A stretch of DNA of 64,000 nt from Haematococcus lacustris (lineage: Eukaryota > Chlorophyta > Chlorophyceae > Chlamydomonadales > Haematococcaceae). Shown in pieces: positions 24,001 to 31,770 of the stretch. The notes under the pieces were generated by a model. It saw nothing but the letters and a program-made list of their open reading frames with translations. It had not been told where the DNA came from and ran no database searches. Where the stretch lies: the NCBI GenBank assembly GCA_030144725.1, contig JASKMD010000018.1, positions 2,434,321 to 2,498,320 of the forward strand, given 5' to 3'. Positions within the stretch are counted from its first letter, which is position 1. The number at the start of each line of letters is the position of its first letter. The position numbers were made by a program, and so were the translations under genes.

Positions 24001-25997
24001 AGCCATGGTGCACTTTGTGGCAAAGGCCAGGATCTCGGTCTGGCTGTGGTTCATGGCCAGCCAGCTGCGCGAGGCTGTGGTCAGGGGGGCAGGCACAAGG
24101 GCAGGCAGCCAGGCACAGGAGGTGGCCCCAAGGGAGCAGGGCAGTTAAGTGAGCCTGACTGGCAGCCAGGGCCTCAGGCAGCAGCAGCAGCTGTCAAGGG
24201 ACAGGGCATCAGGGCCAGGTCAGGTCAGGTCTGCAGCCAGGAGCGAGGTGTTGGCCTGGCGCTGCAGCAGTGCTGGGGCGCCATGACCTGGGTATGAGGT
24301 CCGTGTCAGTGGGTCCTGCTGCACCTGGGTTCAGCTCCATGCGGCCCAATGCGTCCAGGAGGCCCAGGGGGATGAAGATGAGCAGGCCGATGATAGCCAC
24401 AGTCACGTGCACCAGGTGCGGCATGGCCCAGCAGGCTGCAGCCAAGCACGCAGCAGGGCAGGCAGGGGCGCAGGCGCTGACTCACTGCCACCATGCGGGC
24501 ACTGGGCAGCCCCTGTGGCCCTGGCAGCAGGTGCAGCTCCTTGGTGCACAGCAGGCTGCCCTGGTGGTGCAAGGGCCAGCCAGCTGGGTGTGTTGCCGTG
24601 TGCTGCGCTAGTAGCGGTGGTGGGCACGCACTGGATATCTGGTAGGGGAACTCGCGGTTGCCGTTGAGTGGGGTCTGGTCAAAGTAGTTGCAGTCCAGCG
24701 CTATGAGGAACATGTTGAGCACGAACAGGTCCAGCAGCTGGCAGCAGGCGCTGGAGAACCAGTGAAGGATGCGCTGGGGCCTGCAGCAGCCAGCCACGCC
24801 TCAGATCACCTGCCGCCCTGGCCAGCACCCTGATGGGCCCCACTCAGGCACCCTGCCCAGCATGCTGAGCAGGTGGAGGGCAACACAGTGCGCTGCTCCC
24901 TGCTCTCCATACCCATCCACTCCCCGCCTGCTGCAGGGGCTGCAGTGCAGGCCTAGTCAGGCTGCTGGGTGCAGCGCACGGTGGGATTGGACGCACCAGA
25001 CTTGGTCCAGCCGGTTGTTCTGCACACACCAGCCCACCCAGCCGCTGACCGCCAGCACCCCCAGCAGCAGTATGAAGGTCATGTACATGAAGGCCAGGTA
25101 GAAGGGGTAGCCCCGGGCGCCCATGAAGTCTTTCAGGTTGATGATGCTGACCAGCTGGAAGACCCTGCAGCCCAGGTATTCACCATGCCCATGTAACACC
25201 ACCTGGCAGCCGGCAGGAGCCTCCTTGCCCCTCAGCAGTCTCTCCCATGAATGTACAGACGCCATCACGCTTGCAGGCTGGCACACTGGGCAAGGACAGC
25301 TGCTGACGCTGCCCACTGCAACCTTGGCGCCCAGGAGGGTGGCCCTTTCTGCTGGGCCGCTAGGCTGCTGGTATGGTGTTGACACAGCATTGCCCTTGCT
25401 GAGAAACCTGGTTGATTTGGCTGTACTCCTCGTGCTTGTCACACCAAGCGCTGTGCTCATCGCCAGGCCCTGCTCCTCCTTCCTGTACCATAGCTCCTAA
25501 GCTGGGAGTTGCTGCACCCCAAATAGATGCATCAGCCCATGGCCCAGCCCCTAATGGCCATGTCTATCAAGGGAGGGCAGAGGCGATGAGCCTGCTCCCA
25601 GCTTGCATCATGCTCGCATGGGTAGCTTGCACGCACTTGTTGCTCCTGTCGAACTGCCAGCCAAAGTCCGGGTTGGCTATGAGCAGCCATAACTGCAAAA
25701 ACTCCAAAGCAAGCCGCCCGACGACAAACTCGCGTGGCGTGTCCTCCTTGTCCTTGTTCACCGTGTATACCAGCCCAAACACCATGCTCTCGTATGTCGC
25801 CTGGCCGTCTTCCAAAATATCGTCACCCTCCCCATTGGCTCCAGCGGCCTTCTCCCTGCACGTATACTTCGCCGATTGGGTCCCCACACACAAGTGGACC
25901 CTACTCGGTGCTTCCTTTTGACATGTTTATTCACTAACTTGTCACGCGGGTCGGCAGCTGCACTGCCGAAGCTTGATACAGACGCGCCACTACTCAT
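1..25997 (-). CDS. TmcB-like multipass PAS-domain protein, left paralogue (3' end outside window)
   Basis: Large spliced gene on the minus strand, read from the ATG at 25997 to the window edge, where the exon starting at 19 continues outside. Exon 1 is 59 nt and begins MSSGASVSSFGS. Domain order matches the tiny macrocysts protein B-related family: N-terminal multipass bundle, helical repeat region, PAS domains, low-complexity linkers, C-terminal membrane module. The family is known mainly as large membrane proteins with PAS domains; a sensory role is inferred, with no ligand or partner visible. Exon phases agree with those of the complete paralogue at 28907-50831 almost throughout. Two stretches are unresolved: linker exons at about 10300-9830 and a short exon near 7400. 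Introns hold large satellite arrays. Two introns (donors at 21943 and 1904) use GC instead of GT. By comparison with the right gene only the last two exons and most of a third are missing. Expression and exact splicing cannot be judged here. Confidence 0.8.
1003..1064. repeat. (AGGGTC)n array
   Basis: About ten copies of a hexamer in the left-gene intron just upstream (in transcript sense) of the acceptor for exon 972-899. Absent from the matching right-gene intron. Confidence 0.95.
2245..2502. repeat. (GGGGT)n array
   Basis: About 50 copies of a pentamer with a single GGGAT variant near 2275, in the left-gene intron 2552-2016. The transcript sense is ACCCC. The matching right intron (48277-48372) is only 96 bp and lacks it. 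Confidence 0.96.
3849..3960. repeat. Telomere-like (CCCTAA)n array in an intron
   Basis: About 19 hexamer copies, mostly perfect CCCTAA then degenerating to CCCTGA/CCCCAA toward 3960. It lies in the left-gene intron between exons 4248-4069 and 3348-3223. Because the gene is on the minus strand, the pre-mRNA would carry UUAGGG repeats. Confidence 0.95.
6691..6834. repeat. (AGCCC)n / (GGCCC)n array
   Basis: About 28 pentamers, the last five changed to GGCCC, in the left-gene intron 6848-6532. It begins about 15 nt inside the donor of exon 7030-6849. The matching right intron has no array. Confidence 0.95.
8085..10692 (-). other. Left gene module 7: second low-complexity linker
   Basis: Supported exons: 10692-10492, 8950-8471 (starts WVISDGADYPVGED, matching right exon 39) and 8252-8085 (LAPDLADAAAHLADEAG, matching right exon 40). 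One or two Gln/Ser-rich exons probably lie between about 10300 and 9830 (a run of Q and S codons near 9840-9930), but I could not fix their frame against the right copy. Confidence 0.5.
11696..11740. repeat. (GTGTGA)n short array
   Basis: Seven or so hexamer copies (GTAAGT to GTGAGT variants) in the left-gene intron 12002-11385. Confidence 0.85.
12140..12420 (-). pseudogene. Decayed tandem copy of the PAS5 exon pair in the left gene
   Basis: At about 12418-12300 a segment repeats the start of the exon 12134-12003 (LGCSS) and then, one base out of frame, HLNPHLTCFSRVIAPLRAML, which aligns with the real exon. At 12184-12150 a truncated second copy of the start of exon 12645-12531 (GIIIELH-coding bases) abuts the acceptor of the functional exon. 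Together these indicate a tandem duplication of the exon pair followed by decay. Confidence 0.55.
14280..14400 (-). repeat. Coding tandem repeat encoding GGLGG units
   Basis: 15-bp units in left-gene exon 31 that encode GGLGG/GGLGGG, consistent with a flexible linker. The right gene has a different Gly-rich stretch at 39150-39250. Confidence 0.85.
15476..15705. repeat. Purine-rich GGGAGCAG array
   Basis: Irregular tandem units of about 8-18 bp in the left-gene intron 16180-15446, ending about 30 nt before the exon 29 acceptor. In transcript sense it is a long C/T-rich tract. Confidence 0.9.
16620..18745 (-). repeat. Inverted near-identical block C, left arm
   Basis: Pairs with about 36010-38213. 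The first 200-300 bp are less similar; exons 23-27 and their introns are very close. Small indels include 17 bp in the intron after exon 23, and GT-tract length differs in the intron after exon 26. It ends about 50 bp after exon 27. Confidence 0.85.
16671..18918 (-). other. Left gene module 4: short coiled coil plus PAS3 and PAS4 (exons 22-27)
   Basis: Exons: 18918-18758, 18466-18363, 18268-18149, 18001-17867, 17761-17673, 16906-16671. Exon 22 is charged and Ala-rich (MKDENTRREAALEAAKQAQA), consistent with a coiled-coil linker; its donor (GTGGCC) is weak. PAS3 includes RFMVVTDKQGRLHHITQ and PAS4 includes YMGKVTRVGSASSSLFGFDP. Exons 23-27 and their introns match the right gene closely, while exon 22 is diverged. 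Confidence 0.75.
19010..19472. repeat. (TGTGG)n array in an intron
   Basis: About 92 near-perfect pentamer copies in left-gene intron 21, starting about 20 nt after the donor of exon 19653-19493. The matching right intron has only a short degenerate CCACA-type run (35520-35570), which looks like the unexpanded seed. Confidence 0.97.
19493..20554 (-). other. Left gene module 3: PAS1 and PAS2 (exons 17-21)
   Basis: Exons: 20554-20459, 20289-20212, 20050-19996, 19879-19801, 19653-19493. PAS1 contains MFGYAKNELRG followed by NLIIPPPFAEHHDQYIRNY, a typical PAS helix-loop and the 'IPPPF' segment seen in this family. PAS2 contains AMLSVDAVFTDWFGHRPEDL. No cofactor-binding Cys or His typical of LOV or haem PAS domains stands out, so the ligand is unknown. 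The block is nearly identical to the right gene until VVE, where the two diverge within exon 21. Confidence 0.8.
19511..20710 (-). repeat. Inverted near-identical block B, left arm
   Basis: Pairs with 34327-35491, and its first 50 bp (20710-20661) with 34097-34147. It covers the PAS1/PAS2 exons and introns. One 14-bp indel lies in the intron after exon 18. It ends inside exon 21, after the codons for VVE. Confidence 0.88.
20677..22962 (-). other. Left gene module 2: TmcB-type helical repeat region (exons 10-16)
   Basis: Exons: 22962-22768, 22535-22449, 22221-22150, 22034-21944, 21817-21719, 21149-21106, 20779-20677. The predicted peptide is helical and rich in K/E/L, with YVEQQRKYRMALRLHKDALL and LLRLYAKFLEHIKHDPW, the pattern of the TPR-like region that follows the membrane bundle in TmcB/TmcC proteins. 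Exon 13 ends at a GC donor (CAG|GCAAGC), whereas the matching right exon ends at GT. From exon 12 to exon 16 this copy is visibly diverged from the right copy, apart from one 67-bp patch. Confidence 0.75.
22333..25786 (-). repeat. Inverted near-identical block A, left arm
   Basis: 3,454 bp pairing with 29097-32550 in inverted orientation. Position sums are constant (left plus right = 54883) at exon 2 end, exon 3 start, exon 10 start and the outer edge, so there is no net indel. Introns are as similar as exons. Inner edge is within exon 2; outer edge is in the intron after exon 11, at GGTGTCAGG. Confidence 0.92.
23113..25997 (-). other. Left gene module 1: N-terminal membrane bundle (exons 1-9)
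   Basis: Exons: 25997-25939, 25855-25637, 25164-24997, 24780-24632, 24435-24325, 24074-23911, 23783-23637, 23436-23363, 23203-23113. The 59-nt exon 1 ends in phase 2 at a GTTAGT donor. Exon 2 carries the family motif TPREFVVGRLALEFLQLWLL. About seven hydrophobic segments follow, for example YLAFMYMTFILLLGVL, VAIIGLLIFIPLGLL and CSIVLVFVVY. From position 25786 downward the DNA is almost identical to the right gene in exons and introns; exon 1 and the start of exon 2 are not. Confidence 0.78.
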
Positions 25998-26521
25998 TGT
26001 GCCCCCACTATCACCAGCCGCTTACGACTTATTCCAGGTGCCGTGACCAATTCATTGCCTTGGGATAGTTGCATCGAATGGATAGTTGCATCGAGTCAAA
26101 GATATGCAATGTTCAGGATGTTCTGATACCGCGTTCGCAACTTGGGTAGGTGCACGTACACGGCTGGATACCGCGGATATCTGGTTGGTTTGACTGCACC
26201 ATGATAAAAAGGTAATTGAAACGGTTGCTTCGATCTTTACATATCGGGCCCCAAGCCATCTGATATGGAAGTGGCTTATGGAGTTGCGAAAGCTGAACAG
26301 TAAAATCTATGACAACTCCCTTTTCTGTAGTGTTCTACTATACTATCAAAACTGTGGGCAGGGGTGGAAACTAGTGTGGGGAGCAAGGGGGGGACAACAT
26401 GCGAGCATGCATATTATTACCCCGTCTTGGCGCCCTGTACGCCCGGTCGACATCAGCTAGGCACATGGGGCTCACAGGGATGTGGTTCACCACTCCTGGT
26501 CATGGGGCTCACAGGGATGTG

Positions 26522-27163
26522 GCCCCTGCCCCTGCCCCTGCCCCTGCCCCTGCCCCTGCCCCTGCCCCTGCCCCTGCCCCTGCCCCTGCCCCTGCCCCTG
26601 CCCCTGCCCCTGCCCCTGCCCCTGCCCCTGCCCCTGCCCCTGCCCCTGCCCCTGCCCCTGCCCCTGCCCCTGCCCCTGCCCCTGCCCCTGCCCCTGCCCC
26701 TGCCCCTGCCCCTGCCCCTGCCCCTGCCCCTGCCCCTGCCCCTGCCCCTGCCCCTGCCCCTGCCCCTGCCCCTGCCCCTGCCCCTGCCCCTGCCCCTGCC
26801 CCTGCCCCTGCCCCTGCCCCTGCCCCTGCCCCTGCCCCTGCCCCTGCCCCTGCCCCTGCCCCTGCCCCTGCCCCTGCCCCTGCCCCTGCCCCTGCCCCTG
26901 CCCCTGCCCCTGCCCCTGCCCCTGCCCCTGCCCCTGCCCCTGCCCCTGCCCCTGCCCCTGCCCCTGCCCCTGCCCCTGCCCCTGCCCCTGCCCCTGCCCC
27001 TGCCCCTGCCCCTGCCCCTGCCCCTGCCCCTGCCCCTGCCCCTGCCCCTGCCCCTGCCCCTGCCCCTGCCCCTGCCCCTGCCCCTGCCCCTGCCCCTGCC
27101 CCTGCCCCTGCCCCTGCCCCTGCCCCTGCCCCTGCCCCTGCCCCTGCCCCTGCCCCTGCCCCT
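26522..27163. repeat. (CCCCTG)n array in the intergenic spacer
   Basis: An essentially uninterrupted hexamer array of about 642 bp (about 107 copies) between the two divergent genes. It is open in several frames on both strands (for example PAPAPA and GQGQGQ) simply because of the period; those frames are not genes. G-rich on the minus strand. Confidence 0.97.
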
Positions 27164-27974
27164 TAACGACGCAGTTTATGCCAAATCTACCCCACACGTG
27201 TACAAGCTAATGCAGCTATTTTGCCGTTGCTACTGGATGCTGCCGCTGAAGCTCTACTTCTTTATGCCGTAGGTACCACGAGAGCATTAAACCTATCATT
27301 CACTTTTGGGAGGGGAGGTGTAGGCAGCATGATCCCCCTGGCCCATGCCAGCAGCAGCAGCTGCCTCCATGTGCCTTACCTAGTGGCCCGTGCCAGCAAC
27401 AGTAGTAGTACCACGGGAGTACCCCCCTGACTTGTGAAGCGTGTACCCAACAGGTGTGGCCCTCGCACCAATTGAAGAGCAAGACGGGCCTGACCCCATG
27501 ATTCTGAGCCATTCGCAGCTGTGCAAAGGCGGCCTGTTGTTGAGCAAGACAAGGCAGTAGCCAACAGGGAGCTAGAAAGGAGTAGCATGGAGCAAGCCCC
27601 CTACCAATAAGCGGCCCTTAGTATGCAGTCTAATCGCTAGCAGTTGGTTTGGTTGCCGCAGGTCTGCAGGATCAAGGTTACAGAGAGACTCTCACTCAAG
27701 CCTGCTGCTGTTCTGTGCTGCATGCAGTTGCTGGAGCTGTTGCTCTTGGCAGAGCACTGTAGCTTTAAGGATGTCTAAGGATTGCCTGATGCTGCGCGGC
27801 AGCCTCCTTGCGTCCCCCATGCACCTGTATGCTGTGGCCAGCTTGGGTGAAGCCAAGGTGCCGGCTGTGGCGCTGGCTGGGTTAGCTGCCCCGGCCTGCT
27901 GCAGTCTGCTGTCTGGCGCTGCCATGCCCTGTCCCTCCCTGACCCCTGCAGCCCCGCTGGCCTGCGCTGCGCAG

Positions 27975-28242
27975 CGGAGCAAGGTCTTGAGGGCAGATCT
28001 GGCGGCGCACAGCCACTTCTTGACCTGCATGGACATCCATCCCACCAAGGTGACGACCAGGGCCCAGAGGCACAGGGAGCACGGGGGCTGGTAAGACGGC
28101 CAGGCAAGCGTCGGGGCGGGACAGTGCAGTGCGGCAGGCTGCAGCCCCCAACCTGGCTGCTGCCAGCTGCCTGCAGGACATCATCGTGACCGGGGCAGAG
28201 GATGGCAGCATCAGTCTTTTGCTGTGTCTTTCAGGACAGTAG
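27975..28242 (+). pseudogene. Orphan WD40-repeat fragment (two exons)
   Basis: Exon-like segments 27975-28049 and 28177-28242 are each flanked by splice consensus (CAG| acceptors and an AAG|GTGACG donor) and join in phase 0. The peptide AHSHFLTCMDIHPTK then DIIVTGAEDGSISL is one WD40 blade, but the closing Trp-Asp is replaced by LLLCLSGQ and a stop at 28240-28242. Neither flank shows a second blade. This looks like a captured or decayed piece of a WD40 gene. It could instead be the end of an unrecognised gene, with the frame open upstream to about 27771. Confidence 0.5.
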
Positions 28243-28496
28243 GACTGTGCATAAGGCCAGCCCTTCGAGAGGTGTGCAGGGCTTGCAAGTGGACACGCTG
28301 CCAGTTGGGATTCATCAGGATTGGAGGGAAGGTTTGGGCTAGGCTAGGGCTAGCGCTAGGCTGCGAGAGGTGGGAGGTTGTTAGGGGGATGGGGTTGAAA
28401 GGGTGGGATGGTTCATTGGGGTTTGGAAGAAGTGGGATAGCTGGGGATGGGGTTGGGAGGGGCTGGGAGGGCATTTGCAAGGCGCATAGTATATGG

Positions 28497-28503
28497 TATA
28501 AAT
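28497..28503 (+). promoter_or_regulatory. Candidate TATA element for the right gene
   Basis: TATAAAT preceded by TATGG about 400 nt upstream of the ATG at 28907, in a relatively AT-rich patch of the head-to-head spacer. No matching element was evident for the left gene. This rests on motif and position only. Confidence 0.25.
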
Positions 28504-28906
28504 TGTGCAAGGCACAAGATTGTTAAGACATTGATTGATTTGTATAGGTTATAGTTTGGTACTGAGACGGTGGCAACTTGTAGGTGACTACACATTCCAG
28601 CACGCAACCTGTTACAGTTGATAAGCGTTTGCGGCAATGCGACAACCAGGAGTATTCGCCTGAAAACTACAAACCCCATGTTAGAAGCAGCTGCGTTAGG
28701 GAATGATAGCTGTTACCGTCCTCAGCGCGGCTTAATAGATACTACTCCGTGACACAAACTTTTGCCGACACTCGTTGTCGTAAGCACGCCATTTCCCATC
28801 GCACTTGTCTATACTCGATCCCACTATTATGCACGCCGTCGATTTGGTCAATACCTATTGATTGCCCAAACCATGAGCGCATGATTGGCTAGGCTTGGGA
28901 CTAGTA

Positions 28907-31770
28907 ATGACCGATTCTATTGCAGCATCTTCTGCGAATGGTGGCAGTGCTACTGTGAAGAACACGTGAGCAGGCCGACATGTCCTGACACGTCCAGATG
29001 CTAGAAGGCTCACATAGATGGCATTCGGTGCAGGGTGGAGGGCCGACCTAGCGATGGCGAAGACCCCTTGGACACGCAGCGCGCAACCATGGAAACCATG
29101 GTGTTTGGGCTGGTATACACGGTGAACAAGGACAAGGAGGACACGCCACGCGAGTTTGTCGTCGGGCGGCTTGCTTTGGAGTTTTTGCAGTTATGGCTGC
29201 TCATAGCCAACCCGGACTTTGGCTGGCAGTTCGACAGGAGCAACAAGTGCGTGCAAGCTACCCATGCGAGCATGATGCAAGCTGGGAGCAGGCTCATCGC
29301 CTCTGCCCTCCCTTGATAGACATGGCCATTAGGGGCTGGGCCATGGGCTGATGCATCTATTTGGGGTGCAGCAACTCCCAGCTTAGGAGCTATGGTACAG
29401 GAAGGAGGAGCAGGGCCTGGCGATGAGCACAGCGCTTGGTGTGACAAGCACAAGGAGTACAGCCAAATCAACCAGGTTTCTCAGCAAGGGCAATGCTGTG
29501 TCAACACCATACCAGCAGCCTAGCGGCCCAGCAGAAAGGGCCACCCTCCTGGGCGCCAAGGTTGCAGTGGGCAGCGTCAGCAGCTGTCCTTGCCCAGTGT
29601 GCCAGCCTGCAAGCGTGATGGCGTCTGTACATTCATGGGAGAGACTGCTGAGGGGCAAGGAGGCTCCTGCCGGCTGCCAGGTGGTGTTACATGGGCATGG
29701 TGAATACCTGGGCTGCAGGGTCTTCCAGCTGGTCAGCATCATCAACCTGAAAGACTTCATGGGCGCCCGGGGCTACCCCTTCTACCTGGCCTTCATGTAC
29801 ATGACCTTCATACTGCTGCTGGGGGTGCTGGCGGTCAGCGGCTGGGTGGGCTGGTGTGTGCAGAACAACCGGCTGGACCAAGTCTGGTGCGTCCAATCCC
29901 ACCGTGCGCTGCACCCAGCAGCCTGACTAGGCCTGCACTGCAGCCCCTGCAGCAGGCGGGGAGTGGATGGGTATGGAGAGCAGGGAGCAGCGCACTGTGT
30001 TGCCCTCCACCTGCTCAGCATGCTGGGCAGGGTGCCTGAGTGGGGCCCATCAGGGTGCTGGCCAGGGCGGCAGGTGATCTGAGGCGTGGCTGGCTGCTGC
30101 AGGCCCCAGCGCATCCTTCACTGGTTCTCCAGCGCCTGCTGCCAGCTGCTGGACCTGTTCGTGCTCAACATGTTCCTCATAGCGCTGGACTGCAACTACT
30201 TTGACCAGACCCCACTCAACGGCAACCGCGAGTTCCCCTACCAGATATCCAGTGCGTGCCCACCACCGCTACTAGCGCAGCACACGGCAACACACCCAGC
30301 TGGCTGGCCCTTGCACTACCAGGGCAGCCTGCTGTGCACCAAGGAGCTGCACCTACTGCCAGGGCCACAGGGGCTGCCCAGTGCCCGCATGGTGGCAGTG
30401 TGTCAGCGCCTGCGCCCCTGCCTGCCCTGCTGCGTGCTTGGCTGCAGCCTGCTGGGCCATGCCGCACCTGGTGCACGTGACTGTGGCTATCATCGGCCTG
30501 CTCATCTTCATCCCCCTGGGCCTGCTGGACGCATTGGGCCGCATGGAGCTGAACCCAGGTGCAGCAGGACCCACTGACACTGACCTCATACCCAGGCCAT
30601 GGCGCCCCAGCACTGCTGCAGCGCCAGGCCAACACCTCGCTCCTGGCTGCAGACCTGACCTGACCTGGCCCTGATGCCCTGTCCCTTGACAGCTGCTGCT
30701 GCTGCCTGAGGCCCTGGCTGCCAGTCAGGCTCACTCTACTCTCCTGCTCCCTCGGGGACACCACCTGTGCCTGGCTGCCTGCCCTTGTGCCTGCCCCCCT
30801 GACCACAGCCTCGCGCAGCTGGCTGGCCATGAACCACAGCCAGACCGAGATCCTGGCCTTTGCCACAAAGTGCACCATGGCTGCGCTGTGCGTGTTTGTC
30901 ACCAACTACAAGTGGCTCTGCGTGGGCCTGGGCGCCTGCAGCCTGCTGCTGGTGGCACTGTACCTGCGATGGGTGAGCTGCCCGCCTGCCAGCGCACCAT
31001 GCCCAGCCTTTGCCCCCTCAGCCTGCCCTCCTGAGCAGGCAGGGATGCGGTGCGCCTCCTCCCCACCCTCTGCTGCCTGCTGGTGCCCTTGCCCCGCAGC
31101 TGCCGCACATGTGTGCGTGGACCAACCACGTGCGTGTGGCCAGCCTGAGCTGTGTGTTCTACTGCAGCATTGTGCTGGTGTTTGTGGTGTACCACCCGGC
31201 TGTGGACTCAGGCGACCTGCTGGCAGTGCTGGACTACCGCAAGCGGGTGGGTGCAGGGCCAGGGCAGCAGCTGGCAGGGGCCACCCAGCCTGCTGACTGC
31301 ACCCAGCTGCATGCCAGCTTCCCTGCAGCTCGGCCTATGGTAGGTCTGCTGGCCTTGGGTAGCCGGGCAGAGCTGCTGCCTGCCTGGTGCAACACCACGC
31401 GTGGCTGCATTGTGCTGCTGTGTTGTGCTGCTGTGCTGCCCCTCAGGCCACCCTGACCATGTGGGCCGGCATGGCCCCCGCGGCCCTGCTAGGCGGCCTG
31501 GCCTCCTGGCTGCACCTCAGGTCAGCTGCCCACCACCAGCCTGGCCCGCTGCAGCTCCTATGCAATGCATGGGAGCATCAGCGGCACTGGCGACAGCAGC
31601 AGAGGCACTGGGGCGCTGGTGCAGTGGGTGAGGTGTGTGCGCTGCAGCCGTGCCCTGGCCGCTGCCTGGCCTGCTGCAGGTTCTACCGGGTCACTGTGGT
31701 CAAGCGCTTCCAGACCGCCCGCCCTGGCACCAAGCCAAAGTTCATCCACCGCTTCACTGACGCCCGCCAG
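28907..31770 (+). other. Right gene module 1: N-terminal membrane bundle (exons 1-9)
   Basis: Exons: 28907-28965, 29034-29246, 29719-29886, 30103-30251, 30448-30558, 30809-30972, 31100-31246, 31447-31520, 31680-31770. Hydrophobic segments lie near residues 106-132, 158-175, 204-224, 249-286 (probably two), 301-321 and 340-360. Exon 2 begins with a right-specific peptide (EGRPSDGEDPLDTQRATMET) and becomes identical to the left gene at MVFGLVYTVNKDKEDTPREF. Confidence 0.82.

Larger units (their letters stand above)
25998..28906. other. Head-to-head spacer between the two TmcB-like genes
   Basis: 2.9 kb between the two start codons, so both promoters must lie here. From left to right: about 520 bp of unrecognised, moderately AT-rich DNA, the (CCCCTG)n array, about 0.8 kb without recognised coding sequence, an orphan WD40 exon pair at 27975-28242, then about 0.66 kb containing a G/T-rich stretch (28290-28480) and a TATA-like motif. 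I saw no similarity between the two halves of the spacer. Confidence 0.7.

Noticed and set aside
26364..27272. Open frames of 240-300 codons (PLPLPL, PAPAPA, PCPCPC and, on the minus strand, GQGQGQ)
   Set aside because: All come from the (CCCCTG)n array; there is no other coding evidence.
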